8,175 nt of DNA from Competibacteraceae bacterium UBA6584 (GCA_002433805.1 DJIW01000012.1:393-8567); one strand, 5' to 3'; positions 1-8,107 are shown, numbered from the stretch's first letter. Numbers and translations: made by a program. The notes: a model not told the origin generated them from the letters alone.

Positions 1-1
1 C

Positions 2-1090
2 GATTCGCTCGGCTCGCGGCGGGAGGGGGACGTCTGGATCACCCGCGCCCGCGATCTCAACGCCGGCCGGGCTTTGGAAATCCGTTCCAAGGTACTGATC
101 AACGCCGCCGGGCCGTTCGTGGACGAACTCAACCAACTGAGCGGCGAACGGACCGAGCACCGCCATTTGTTTTCCAAGGGCATTCATTTAATCGTGCCCC
201 AGATCACCCCCAACGCCCGGATTCTGGCGTTTTTCGCCGATGACGGCCGCTTGTTTTTCGCCATTCCGATGGGCGCGCGCACCTGCATCGGCACCACCGA
301 TACCCGCGTCGAGACGCCTTTTACCGAGGTAACCGAGGAAGACCGCCAGTTCGTGCTCGACAACATCAACAAGCGGCTGCGCCTGCCCCGGCCCCTGACC
401 CGCGCCGACATCATCGCCGAACGCTGCGGGGTGCGGCCGCTGGTGGTGAAAACCCAAGGCGAAAACCAAAGCCGCGACTGGCTGCAACTGTCGCGCAAGC
501 ACGAAATCGACGTGAATCGCGACCGCGCCCACCTCAGCATCTTCGGCGGCAAGCTGACCGATTGCGTCAACGTCGGCAACGAAGTCGCCGACCTGGTGGA
601 GACTTTAGGCATCGCGCTGCCGCACCGCCACTATAAATGGTACGGCGAGCCGCATCCCTCGGTGAGGGAAGAATACTTTCATCAAGCGCAATTGATGAAG
701 TTGGACAGCTACACTTTCCCCGGCGCGATGGAGAGTCTGACTCACCGACTGTGGCGGCGCTACGGCGATAAGGCGCTGCGGTTGTTGGAAGACATCCGGG
801 AAGACCCCCGGCAGGCCGAGGTATTGATCCAAGGCACCGAATATCGCCGCTGCGAAATCGGCTTGGCCGAACGCCAGGAAATGATCGTCAAGCTGGAGGA
901 TTTTCTGCGCCGCCGCTCCAAAATCGCGCTCGTGGCGCGTCGAGAGACCATCCGGCAAGCGCCCGGCTTGATGGAAGCCTGCCAGATGCTGTTCGGGGAT
1001 CGCGCGCGAGAAAAATTCGACGAGTATTTTCAGGAGCCGTCGCCGACGGACAAACGACCCGCTTTGGAACACGCGAGCCACCATGCTTGA
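2..1090 (+). CDS. glpD: Aerobic glycerol-3-phosphate dehydrogenase (FAD), C-terminal part, 5' truncated by window edge
   Basis: Oxidises sn-glycerol-3-phosphate to dihydroxyacetone phosphate at the inner face of the cytoplasmic membrane, passing electrons through FAD to quinone. The frame is open from base 2 with no start in view; the TTG at 74 is internal because clear GlpD homology precedes it. Of 362 visible residues, counted from base 2, INAAGPFVD (33-41), GTTDT (97-101), RCGVRPLV (141-148) and the near-C-terminal FAD-contact stretch SIFGGKLT (179-186) are typical of the DAO/GlpD fold. Residues about 215-345 match the helical GlpD C-terminal domain, including the charged FLRRRSKIAL segment. 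The last 18 residues are polar and look disordered. The N-terminal dinucleotide-binding GxGxxG part lies off the window. It sits 30 nt upstream of glpS in the same orientation, matching glycerol ABC transporter operons. Family assignment is firm; reaction direction and substrate come from the family and context. Confidence 0.95.
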   Translation, partial: DSLGSRREGDVWITRARDLNAGRALEIRSKVLINAAGPFVDELNQLSGERTEHRHLFSKGIHLIVPQITPNARILAFFADDGRLFFAIPMGARTCIGTTDTRVETPFTEVTEEDRQFVLDNINKRLRLPRPLTRADIIAERCGVRPLVVKTQGENQSRDWLQLSRKHEIDVNRDRAHLSIFGGKLTDCVNVGNEVADLVETLGIALPHRHYKWYGEPHPSVREEYFHQAQLMKLDSYTFPGAMESLTHRLWRRYGDKALRLLEDIREDPRQAEVLIQGTEYRRCEIGLAERQEMIVKLEDFLRRRSKIALVARRETIRQAPGLMEACQMLFGDRAREKFDEYFQEPSPTDKRPALEHASHHA

Positions 1091-1120
1091 ACCGAACCAC
1101 CCAAGCCCGAAAGGCGCGCC

Positions 1121-2227
1121 ATGCGGCTGACGCTCGAAGGCGTCGCCAAGCGCGTCGGCGCGGCCACGCACCTGTATCCTTTGGATTTTGCCTTGCAACC
1201 GCACGCGGTCACCGTGCTGCTGGGCGCGACCCAGGCGGGTAAAACCACGCTGATGCGGCTGATGGCGGGTTTGGACGCGCCCAGCCAGGGCCGGGTGCGG
1301 GTGGACGGCGAGGACGTGACCGGCCGGTCGGTGCGGGAGCGCAACGTGGCGATGGTCTACCAGCAATTCATCAATTATCCGTCGATGCGGGTGTTCGACA
1401 ATATCGCCTCGCCGCTCAAATTGCGCGGCGATCTCGACCGCGCCGCCCTCGACCGGCGGGTGCGGGAACTGGCCGGCAAACTGCACATCGAGCCGTTTCT
1501 CGACCGCTTGCCCGCCGAACTGTCCGGCGGCCAGCAGCAGCGGGTGGCGCTGGCCCGCGCCTTGGCCAAGCAAGCACCGCTGATGCTGCTGGACGAACCG
1601 TTGGTCAATCTCGATTACAAGTTGCGCGAGGAATTGCGCGAGGAACTGTCGGCGTTGTTTGCCAGTGGTGATTCGACTGTGGTGTACGCCACCACCGAGC
1701 CGACCGAAGCCTTGCTGCTGGGCGGCTATACGGCGGTGCTGGATGCGGGCGAGGTGCTGCAATACGGCCCGACCGCCGAGGTGTTCCACCGCCCGCACTC
1801 GATCCGGGTGGCCCGCGCCTTCAGCGATCCGCCGATCAATTTGCTGAAGGGCCGCGTCGCGGAATCCGGGATTCAATTGGCTGGCGAGGTGCGGTTGGCG
1901 GTTCGCGCATCGGCTGATGCGCCAGCGCTTGAGGGTGATACGCCCGAGGCCGGAGTGACGGTCGGCGTCCGCGCCAGCGCGTTGCGGGTGCGGCCGCGCT
2001 CCGGCGACGTGGCGCTGACCGGACGGGTGGAGCTGGCCGAGATTTCCGGCTCCGATACCTTCGTGCATGTCGCGGCGGCGGTCGGGCCGCTGGTCGCGCA
2101 GTTGACCGGCGTTCACTATTTTGAGTTGGGCGCGGCGATCACCTTGTATCTCGACCCGTCGCAAATCTATGTTTTCGATGCGCGGGGCGACTTGTTGGTC
2201 GCGCCGCAACGTCCCGGAGCGCGCTAG
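1121..2227 (+). CDS. glpS: Glycerol ABC transporter ATP-binding subunit GlpS-like (H-loop histidine replaced)
   Basis: One of two cytoplasmic ATPase subunits of a MalK/UgpC-family sugar-type importer, 368 residues. Visible motifs: Walker A GATQAGKT (35-42), Q-loop in MVYQQF (Q81), intact signature LSGGQQQR (134-141), Walker B LMLLDEP (154-160, catalytic E159), D-loop LVNLD (161-165). Where MalK proteins have YVTHD, this protein has YATTE (189-193), so the switch histidine is Thr192. Residues about 238-360 form the C-terminal TOBE-type regulatory region. The ATG at 1121 is preceded by GAAAGG at a six-base spacing and starts the domain at its usual N-terminus. It ends one base before glpT. The name follows the Rhizobium leguminosarum GlpSTPQV system, to which gene order and the paired divergent ATPases correspond. 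Transport of glycerol is inferred from glpD linkage, not shown by the sequence. Confidence 0.9.
   Translation: MRLTLEGVAKRVGAATHLYPLDFALQPHAVTVLLGATQAGKTTLMRLMAGLDAPSQGRVRVDGEDVTGRSVRERNVAMVYQQFINYPSMRVFDNIASPLKLRGDLDRAALDRRVRELAGKLHIEPFLDRLPAELSGGQQQRVALARALAKQAPLMLLDEPLVNLDYKLREELREELSALFASGDSTVVYATTEPTEALLLGGYTAVLDAGEVLQYGPTAEVFHRPHSIRVARAFSDPPINLLKGRVAESGIQLAGEVRLAVRASADAPALEGDTPEAGVTVGVRASALRVRPRSGDVALTGRVELAEISGSDTFVHVAAAVGPLVAQLTGVHYFELGAAITLYLDPSQIYVFDARGDLLVAPQRPGAR
2216..2219 (+). promoter_or_regulatory. Ribosome binding site deciding the GTG start of glpT
   Basis: GGAG lies inside the last codons of glpS, nine bases before the GTG at 2229. It supports that GTG over the ATG at 2121, which would put 36 unrelated residues (an out-of-frame reading of the glpS tail) in front of the ATPase domain. 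Confidence 0.65.
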
Positions 2228-2228
2228 C

Positions 2229-3349
2229 GTGGCCCGCATCGAGCTCGATCTCGCCCATTCCTATCTGCCCGATCCGAAGCAGGACAGCGACTACGCACTG
2301 CTGCCGCTGCAAATGAGCTTCACCGATGGTGGCGCGTATGCGCTGCTGGGGCCGTCGGGCTGCGGCAAAACCACGCTGCTCAACATCATTTCCGGCCTGG
2401 TGCGGCCCTCGCGCGGCGCGGTGCTATTCAACGGCGTGGACGTGACCGCCCGCAGCCCGCAAGAGCGCAACATCGCCCAAGTATTTCAGTTCCCGGTGGT
2501 CTACGACACCATGACCGTGGCCGACAATCTGGCCTTTCCGCTGCGCAATCGCGGAGTGCCGCCGGAACGGATCAAGGCCCGCGTCGGCCGGATCGCCGAG
2601 ATGCTGGAATTGAGCGGCCAGCTCAACCAGCGCGCCGCCGGTCTCGCCGCCGACGCCAAACAGAAGATCTCGCTGGGGCGGGGGCTGGTGCGCGAGGATG
2701 TCAGCGCGGTGCTGTTCGACGAGCCGCTGACGGTGATCGACCCCCATTTGAAATGGCAATTGCGCCGCAAGCTCAAGCAGATCCATCACGAGCTGAAGCT
2801 GACCCTGATCTATGTCACCCACGACCAGATCGAGGCGCTGACCTTCGCCGAGCAGGTGGTGGTGATGACGCGCGGTCGGGCAGTGCAGATCGGCACGGCC
2901 GCCGAACTGTTCGAGCGGCCGCGGCACATGTTCGTCGGCCACTTCATCGGCTCGCCGGGCATGAATTTTTTACCGGCGCGCTGGCGCGACGGGATGCTGG
3001 AAGTGACCGGCCACACCTTGCGGCTCGCGCCAGCCTTGTCCGAAGCCTTGCGCGCGGCCGGGGAATTTACGCTCGGAGTGCGGCCGGAGTACGTGACCTT
3101 GGCGGACGAGCGCGCGGAGGGTGCGCTGGTCGCCGAAGTGACCCAGGTGCAGGATGTCGGCACCTATTGGCTGCTGACCGCCCGCGCCGGCGAGACGCTG
3201 TTGCGGGCGAGATTGAATCCGGCCAGCATCGCTCCGCAAGTCGGCGAGCAAGTCTGGTTGGGGGTGCTGGGGCCGCATACCTGCTTCTACGACCGCGACC
3301 AACAACTGATCGCCGCCGGGCCGGAGCCGCAAGCGTTGAGGGTGAGCGC

Positions 3350-3353
<4 letters not shown>
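2229..3353 (+). CDS. glpT: Glycerol ABC transporter ATP-binding subunit GlpT-like (degenerate signature motif)
   Basis: Second ATPase subunit, 374 residues from the GTG at 2229, pairing with GlpS. Walker A is canonical, GPSGCGKT (41-48). The Q-loop is VFQFPV (Q87). Walker B is AVLFDEP (160-166, E165), the D-loop LTVID (167-171), and the H-loop histidine is present in YVTHD (H198). The ABC signature is lost: aligned to LSGGQQQR it reads LAADAKQK (139-146), with both glycines replaced. The C-terminal third is a TOBE-type region (about 265-350). It starts one nt after the glpS stop and its TGA overlaps the glpP start as ATGA. This is not the E. coli GlpT glycerol-3-phosphate antiporter despite the shared symbol; the name follows the R. 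leguminosarum system. The substrate is inferred from context. A close alternative would be another polyol importer of the same family. Confidence 0.9.
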
Positions 3354-4226
<873 letters not shown>

Positions 4227-4234
<8 letters not shown>

Positions 4235-5039
4235 AGCGCGGTTCCGCTGGCGGACGCTGTTTCTGCTCGCTTATCTCCTCTTCGCGCTGCTGCCGATCTA
4301 CTGGATGGTCAACATGAGCTTCAAGACCAACCAGGAGATTCTGGCCAGCTTCACCCTGCTGCCGCAACAGTTCACCTGGGCCAATTACGCCACCATTTTC
4401 ACCGATGCGTCGTGGTATTCGGGCTATATCAACAGCCTGATCTACGTCGCCATCAACATGGTCATTTCCATTGCGGTGGCGCTGCCGGCCGCTTACGCCT
4501 TTTCGCGCTATTCCTTCCTCGGCGACAAGCACGTGTTTTTCTGGCTTCTGACCAACCGGATGACCCCGCCGGCGGTGTTTTTGCTGCCGTTTTTCCAGCT
4601 CTACACCACGCTGGGACTGATGGATACCCACATCGCGGTGGCGCTGGCCCATCTGGTGTTTAACGTGCCGCTGGCGGTATGGATTTTGGAGGGTTTCATG
4701 AGCGGCGTCCCGCGCGAGATCGACGAAACCGCCTACATCGACGGCTACTCGTTCCCGCGATTCTTTCTGACCCTCTTTCTGCCGCTGATCAAATCGGGGG
4801 TCGGCGTCGCGGCCTTTTTCTGCTTTATGTTCAGTTGGGTGGAGCTGCTGCTGGCGCGGACGTTGACCAGCGTCGACGCCAAACCCATCGTTTCGGTGAT
4901 GACTCGCACGGTATCCGCTTCCGGGATGGACTGGGCGGTGCTGGCGGCGGCGGGCACGCTGACGATTTTGCCGGGCGCGGTGGTGATCTGGTTCGTGCGC
5001 CACTACATCGCCAAGGGCTTCGCGATGGGGAGGGTGTGA
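4227..5039 (+). CDS. glpQ: Glycerol ABC transporter permease GlpQ-like (MalG/UgpE type)
   Basis: Second membrane channel subunit, 270 residues, of the MalG/UgpE type. Hydrophobic segments lie at about 9-30, 68-92, 103-126, 137-156, 188-210 and 236-257. The coupling loop contains ETAYIDGYS (167-175) with the conserved LPL proline at 186. The C-terminus YIAKGFAMGRV resembles the family's usual KGxxxGAVK ending. ATG 4227 lies eight bases inside glpP and follows GGGAGGG at an eight-base spacing. The stop TGA shares its A with the start of the next gene. It would pair with GlpP across the inner membrane. It is unrelated to the glycerophosphodiesterase that carries the same symbol in E. coli. Family assignment is firm; glycerol as substrate is inferred from glpD linkage. 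Confidence 0.92.
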
Positions 5040-5347
5040 TGTTCGCCTGGATGGTATGGACCACTCCGGTCGCGGTGTTTTTCTGCTGCATCGCGCTGAT
5101 GTTGGTCGGGATGACGGTGTGGGAAATCAAAGCGCCGACGGTGTCGCGCAAAGGTTTTCTGCCCATCGCCACCACCCGCGGCGACCGCTTGTTCATCGGC
5201 TTGCTGGCGGCGGCCTATATCAATCTCGGTTTCATCGGGCTGGCCGGCAAGCTGGCGGAATGGTTGTCGCTCGCGCAAGAGCCGAGCATCTGGATCAGCT
5301 TTGTAGTCTCGATGGCCGTGCTGGCGCTGATCCTGCGGCGCGGCTGA
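5039..5347 (+). CDS. Small integral membrane protein of the DUF2160 type, in glycerol transporter operon
   Basis: A 102-residue protein of unknown function. Three hydrophobic segments are visible, about 7-28, 51-70 and 83-99. A basic loop (KAPTVSRKG, 31-39, plus TTRGDR, 45-50) joins the first two, and the C-terminus is LRRG. By the positive-inside rule the basic loop and C-terminal arginines would be cytoplasmic, a guess from charge alone. There is no signal-peptide cleavage site and no catalytic motif I recognise. The start is unambiguous: ATG 5039 shares one base with the glpQ stop (TGATG), and GGGGAGGG lies four bases before it, so translation is coupled to the permease. Similar small proteins sit between glpQ and glpV in related operons, which suggests an accessory transporter subunit. 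Family recognition is from memory of the pattern; function is unknown. Confidence 0.8.
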   Translation: MFAWMVWTTPVAVFFCCIALMLVGMTVWEIKAPTVSRKGFLPIATTRGDRLFIGLLAAAYINLGFIGLAGKLAEWLSLAQEPSIWISFVVSMAVLALILRRG

Positions 5348-5370
5348 TGGTTCAAAACCCCGGCCCCGAT

Positions 5371-5413
5371 GCTTCCCCAGGGCCGTAGCGAGCTGGATGA
5401 CCCGTGGGGAAGC
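5371..5413 (+). repeat. Strong inverted repeat (mRNA hairpin) in the gap before glpV
   Basis: GCTTCCCCA (5371-5379) and TGGGGAAGC (5405-5413) are perfect reverse complements. GGG (5380-5382) and CCC (5401-5403) extend the stem inwards past one bulged G. The remaining loop is about 18 nt. No T-run follows on either strand, so it does not look like an intrinsic terminator. It sits in the only sizeable gap of the operon (5348-5439), upstream of the glpV ribosome binding site and not overlapping it. A transcript processing or stabilising role is possible. I see no convincing sigma-70 promoter in the gap. Confidence 0.7.
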
Positions 5414-5426
5414 GAATAACAGCCAT

Positions 5427-5432
5427 GAGGAG
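5427..5432 (+). promoter_or_regulatory. Ribosome binding site deciding the glpV start
   Basis: GAGGAG lies seven bases before ATG 5440. It overlaps the in-frame ATG at 5425 and therefore cannot serve that codon. The in-frame GTG at 5404 lies inside the hairpin. Both alternatives are less likely than 5440, which also gives a standard signal peptide. Confidence 0.8.
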
Positions 5433-5439
5433 AAGCCCC

Positions 5440-7170
5440 ATGAAGATGCGTCATACCGTATTGGCGTTGGCCGTCGCCGGCGTGCTGGCCGGCCCGGCTC
5501 AGGCCGGCGAAGCCGAAGCCAAGAAGTGGATCGACAGCGAGTTTCAGCCGTCCACGTTGAGCAAGGAGCAGCAACTGGCCGAGCTGCAATGGTTCATCGA
5601 CGCCGCCAAGAAGCTGCAAGCCAAGGGCGTGAAGGAAATCGCGGTGGTGTCCGAAACTATCACCACCCACGAATACGAGAGTAAAACGCTGGCCAAGGCG
5701 TTTACCGAAATCACCGGAATTACGGTCAAGCACGATCTGATCCAGGAAGGCGACGTGGTGGAGAAGCTGCAAACCTCGATGCAGTCCGGCAAGTCGATTT
5801 ACGACGGTTGGATTTCCGATTCCGACCTGATCGGCACCCATTACCGCTACGGCAAGATCATGAATCTCAGCGATTACATGGCGGGCGAGGGCAAGGACTA
5901 CACCAATCCCGGCTTGGATCTGAAAGATTTCATCGGCATCAGTTTCACCACCGCGCCGGACGGCAAAGTCTATCAGCTGCCCGATCAGCAGTTCGCCAAC
6001 CTGTACTGGTTCCGCGCCGACTGGTTCGCCCGCAAGGATTTGCAGGACCAGTTCAAGGCCAAATACGGCTACGATCTGGGCGTGCCGCTCAACTGGTCGG
6101 CCTACGAGGACATCGCCCAGTTCTTCAGCGAGGACGTGAAAGAGATCGACGGCAAGAAAGTCTACGGCCACATGGATTACGGCAAGAAAGACCCCTCATT
6201 AGGCTGGCGCTTCACCGACGCCTGGCTGTCGATGGCCGGCACCGCCGACAAAGGCATCCCCAACGGCTTCCCGGTGGATGAATGGGGCATCCGGGTGGCG
6301 GAGGATCGCTGCGCCCCGGTCGGCGCGTCGGTGGCGCGCGGCGGCGCGGCCAACTCGCCGGCGGCGGTATACGCGCTCACCAAATACGTCGATTGGATGA
6401 AGAAATACGCGCCGAAGGAAGCGACCGGCATGACCTTCGGCGAAGCCGGACCGGTGCCGGCGCAAGGCCAGATCGCCCAGCAAATTTTCTGGTATACCGC
6501 CTTCACCGCCGACATGACCAAGGCCGGCTTGCCGGTGGTCAACGCCGACGGCACCCCGAAATGGCGGATGGCCCCCGGCCCGAACGGCCCCTATTGGAAA
6601 GATGGGATGCAGAACGGCTATCAGGATGTCGGCTCGTGGACCTTCTTCAAGGATCAAGACCCGAACCGCACGGCGGCGGCGTGGCTGTACGCGCAGTTTG
6701 TAACCTCGAAAACCGCCTCGCTGAAAAAGACCCTGGTCGGTCTGACCCCGATCCGCGAATCAGACATTCAATCGCAGGCCATGACCGAGCTCGCGCCCAA
6801 GCTCGGCGGCTTGGTGGAGTTTTATCGCAGCCCGGCGCGGGTGGCCTGGACCCCGACCGGCGCCAATGTCCCCGACTATCCGAAACTGGCGCAGCTGTGG
6901 TGGAAAAACGTCGCGCAAGCGGTGACCGGCGAGAAAACCCCGCAGGCGGCGATGGACAATCTGGCGGATGAGATGGATCAGGTGATGGCGCGGCTGGAGC
7001 GCGCTGGCATGGCCCGCTGCGCGCCCAAGCTCAATGCCAAAAGCGATACCGCTAAATGGCTGAGCGACACCGGCGCGCCGTGGAAGAAATTGGCCAATGA
7101 GAAACCCAAGGGCGAAACCATCGCCTATGCGACCTTGCTAGCGGCTTGGAAGGCCGGCAAGGCGCGTTGA
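5440..7170 (+). CDS. glpV: Periplasmic solute-binding protein of the glycerol ABC transporter (GlpV-like)
   Basis: Captures substrate in the periplasm and delivers it to GlpP/GlpQ. It is 576 residues, longer than the 400-450 usual for sugar-binding proteins but usual, as I recall, for GlpV-type proteins. Residues 1-22 form a Sec signal peptide: basic MKMRH, a hydrophobic core, then cleavage after AQA before GEAEAKK; there is no lipobox cysteine. The mature protein is rich in aromatic residues (for example LYWFRADWF, 188-196, and IFWYTAF, 349-355), consistent with a polyol-binding cleft. It has only two cysteines, C291 and C527, both in an RCAP context. The start at 5440 is set by the signal peptide and ribosome binding site. 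It is the last gene of the operon. No glycerol kinase gene follows, unlike the rhizobial arrangement. Glycerol as ligand is inferred from operon context; glycerol-3-phosphate or another polyol cannot be excluded. Confidence 0.9.
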   Translation: MKMRHTVLALAVAGVLAGPAQAGEAEAKKWIDSEFQPSTLSKEQQLAELQWFIDAAKKLQAKGVKEIAVVSETITTHEYESKTLAKAFTEITGITVKHDLIQEGDVVEKLQTSMQSGKSIYDGWISDSDLIGTHYRYGKIMNLSDYMAGEGKDYTNPGLDLKDFIGISFTTAPDGKVYQLPDQQFANLYWFRADWFARKDLQDQFKAKYGYDLGVPLNWSAYEDIAQFFSEDVKEIDGKKVYGHMDYGKKDPSLGWRFTDAWLSMAGTADKGIPNGFPVDEWGIRVAEDRCAPVGASVARGGAANSPAAVYALTKYVDWMKKYAPKEATGMTFGEAGPVPAQGQIAQQIFWYTAFTADMTKAGLPVVNADGTPKWRMAPGPNGPYWKDGMQNGYQDVGSWTFFKDQDPNRTAAAWLYAQFVTSKTASLKKTLVGLTPIRESDIQSQAMTELAPKLGGLVEFYRSPARVAWTPTGANVPDYPKLAQLWWKNVAQAVTGEKTPQAAMDNLADEMDQVMARLERAGMARCAPKLNAKSDTAKWLSDTGAPWKKLANEKPKGETIAYATLLAAWKAGKAR

Positions 7171-7209
7171 GGGAACGTCGCGCGGCGCTTGTGGCGGTTT
7201 TTGAGGCGT

Positions 7210-7236
7210 AAAAAAAGGGCGTCTTGGCAGACGCCC
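7210..7236 (-). terminator. Intrinsic terminator of aqpZ
   Basis: Read on the - strand, a perfect 8-bp stem (AGACGCCC-type arms at 7217-7224 and 7229-7236) with a four-base loop is followed directly by seven T (7216-7210). It begins about 25 bases after the aqpZ stop. On the + strand the stem is preceded by the A-run and followed by TGCTTCGG with no T-run, so it should stop glpV transcripts poorly if at all. Confidence 0.85.
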
Positions 7237-7261
7237 TGCTTCGGCTCTCCGGCCTCAGGCG

Positions 7262-7981
7262 TTAGTCGTTATTATCGTCCGCCATCCAGCGGTAGAAAAA
7301 GCCGGCCAGCGCCGCGCCGATGATCGGCGCGACCCAGAACAGCCACAATTGCTGCAAGGCCCAGCCGCCGACGAAGATTGCCTGGCTGGTGCTGCGCGCC
7401 GGATTGACCGAGGTATTGGTGACCGGAATGCTGATCAGATGGATCAGCGCCAGGCACAAACCGATGGCGATCGGCGCGAAGCCGCCCGGCGCGTTGCGGT
7501 GGGTGGAGCCGAGAATGACGATCAGGAACATGAAGGTCATCACGATTTCGCAGATGAGGGCGGCATTCATGCTGTACTTGCCCGGCGAGTAGGCATCGAA
7601 GCCGTTGGCCGCAAAGCCGCTGGCCACCAAATCGAAGCCCGGCTTGCCGGTGGCGATTAAATAGAGAATGGCGGCGCCGGCGATGCCGCCCAACACTTGC
7701 GCGATGATATAGGGAACCAGATCGGCGGTCGGGAACCGCCCGCCAGCCCACAGGCCCACCGATACAGCGGGGTTTAAATGACAACCGGAAATGTGGCCGA
7801 TGGCGTAAGCCATCGTCAGCACCGTCAAGCCGAAAGCCAACGATACGCCCACCAGGGCGATACCGAGCGGATAATTGTTGGGACCCACGAAAACAGCGGC
7901 CAGCACGGCGCTGCCACAACCTCCCAGAACCAGCCAAAGAGTGCCGATGAATTCGGCGGCAAGACGATTTATAAGCGGCAT
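7262..7981 (-). CDS. aqpZ: Aquaporin Z (water channel)
   Basis: Inner-membrane water channel of the MIP family, 239 residues, close to the length of E. coli AqpZ. Both pore motifs are present: NPA at 70-72 (GHISGCHLNPAVSVG) and at 193-195 (TNTSVNPARST). The selectivity filter residues line up as F50, H181, T190 and R196, the narrow water-specific set rather than the Trp/Gly/Phe/Arg set of GlpF-type glycerol facilitators. Six membrane helices and two half-helices are apparent. The ATG at 7981 is chosen because GGAGG lies nine bases upstream; the frame also opens at a TTG at 8008, but that would bury the ribosome binding site in coding sequence and add nine residues absent from the family. The gene converges on glpV, 91 bases away, and has its own terminator. 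One oddity is Cys67, where E. coli AqpZ has glycine, three residues before the first NPA. Confidence 0.95.
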   Translation of the reverse strand: MPLINRLAAEFIGTLWLVLGGCGSAVLAAVFVGPNNYPLGIALVGVSLAFGLTVLTMAYAIGHISGCHLNPAVSVGLWAGGRFPTADLVPYIIAQVLGGIAGAAILYLIATGKPGFDLVASGFAANGFDAYSPGKYSMNAALICEIVMTFMFLIVILGSTHRNAPGGFAPIAIGLCLALIHLISIPVTNTSVNPARSTSQAIFVGGWALQQLWLFWVAPIIGAALAGFFYRWMADDNND

Positions 7982-7990
7982 GCTGAAATT

Positions 7991-7996
7991 CCTCCA
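7991..7996 (-). promoter_or_regulatory. Ribosome binding site deciding the aqpZ start
   Basis: On the - strand, TGGAGG lies nine bases before the ATG at 7981. It falls inside the reading frame that would start at the TTG at 8008, which argues against that longer start. Confidence 0.75.
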
Positions 7997-8011
7997 GACT
8001 ATGAGCAAATA

Positions 8012-8045
8012 AATTTAAAGTTTACTTGGCCCGCGCGACTGCTAA
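8012..8045 (-). promoter_or_regulatory. Candidate aqpZ promoter region (weak)
   Basis: An AT-rich island (8006-8026) in otherwise GC-rich DNA lies 30-45 bases upstream of the aqpZ start. On the - strand it offers TAAACT (8024-8019) and TAAATT (8017-8012) as -10 candidates. TTAGCA (8045-8040) is a 4/6 match to the -35 box, but its spacing of 15 to the first candidate is short. The location is right and the boxes are poor; treat it as a region, not a mapped promoter. Confidence 0.25.
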
Positions 8046-8107
8046 GCTCCTAGGCCCATTACTGTTAAAAGGGGAAAGGACAACCTACAGTGTGTCGGGC
8101 GCGGTCC

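Noticed and set aside
605..2239. 544-residue open frame on the - strand across glpD and glpS
   Set aside because: It is antisense to two well-recognised genes. The composition is biased (many His, Arg, Gln, Gly) as expected when GC-rich third positions are read in reverse, with no recognisable domain.
2753..3349. 199-residue N-terminal extension of the glpP frame
   Set aside because: It overprints glpT in another frame. The permease homology starts only at the ATG at 3350, which has a ribosome binding site and an ATGA overlap with glpT.
5404..5439. Longer GlpV starting at the GTG at 5404
   Set aside because: The GTG lies in the hairpin, and the extra 12 residues would precede a standard signal peptide. 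GAGGAG is correctly spaced only for 5440.
5215..6171. 318-residue open frame on the - strand over the small membrane gene and glpV
   Set aside because: It is opposite the small membrane gene, the hairpin and the glpV signal peptide region. No family resemblance is seen, and glpV is certain.
7320..7660. Small + strand open frames opposite aqpZ (90 and 103 residues)
   Set aside because: They are antisense shadows of aqpZ without their own coding signals.
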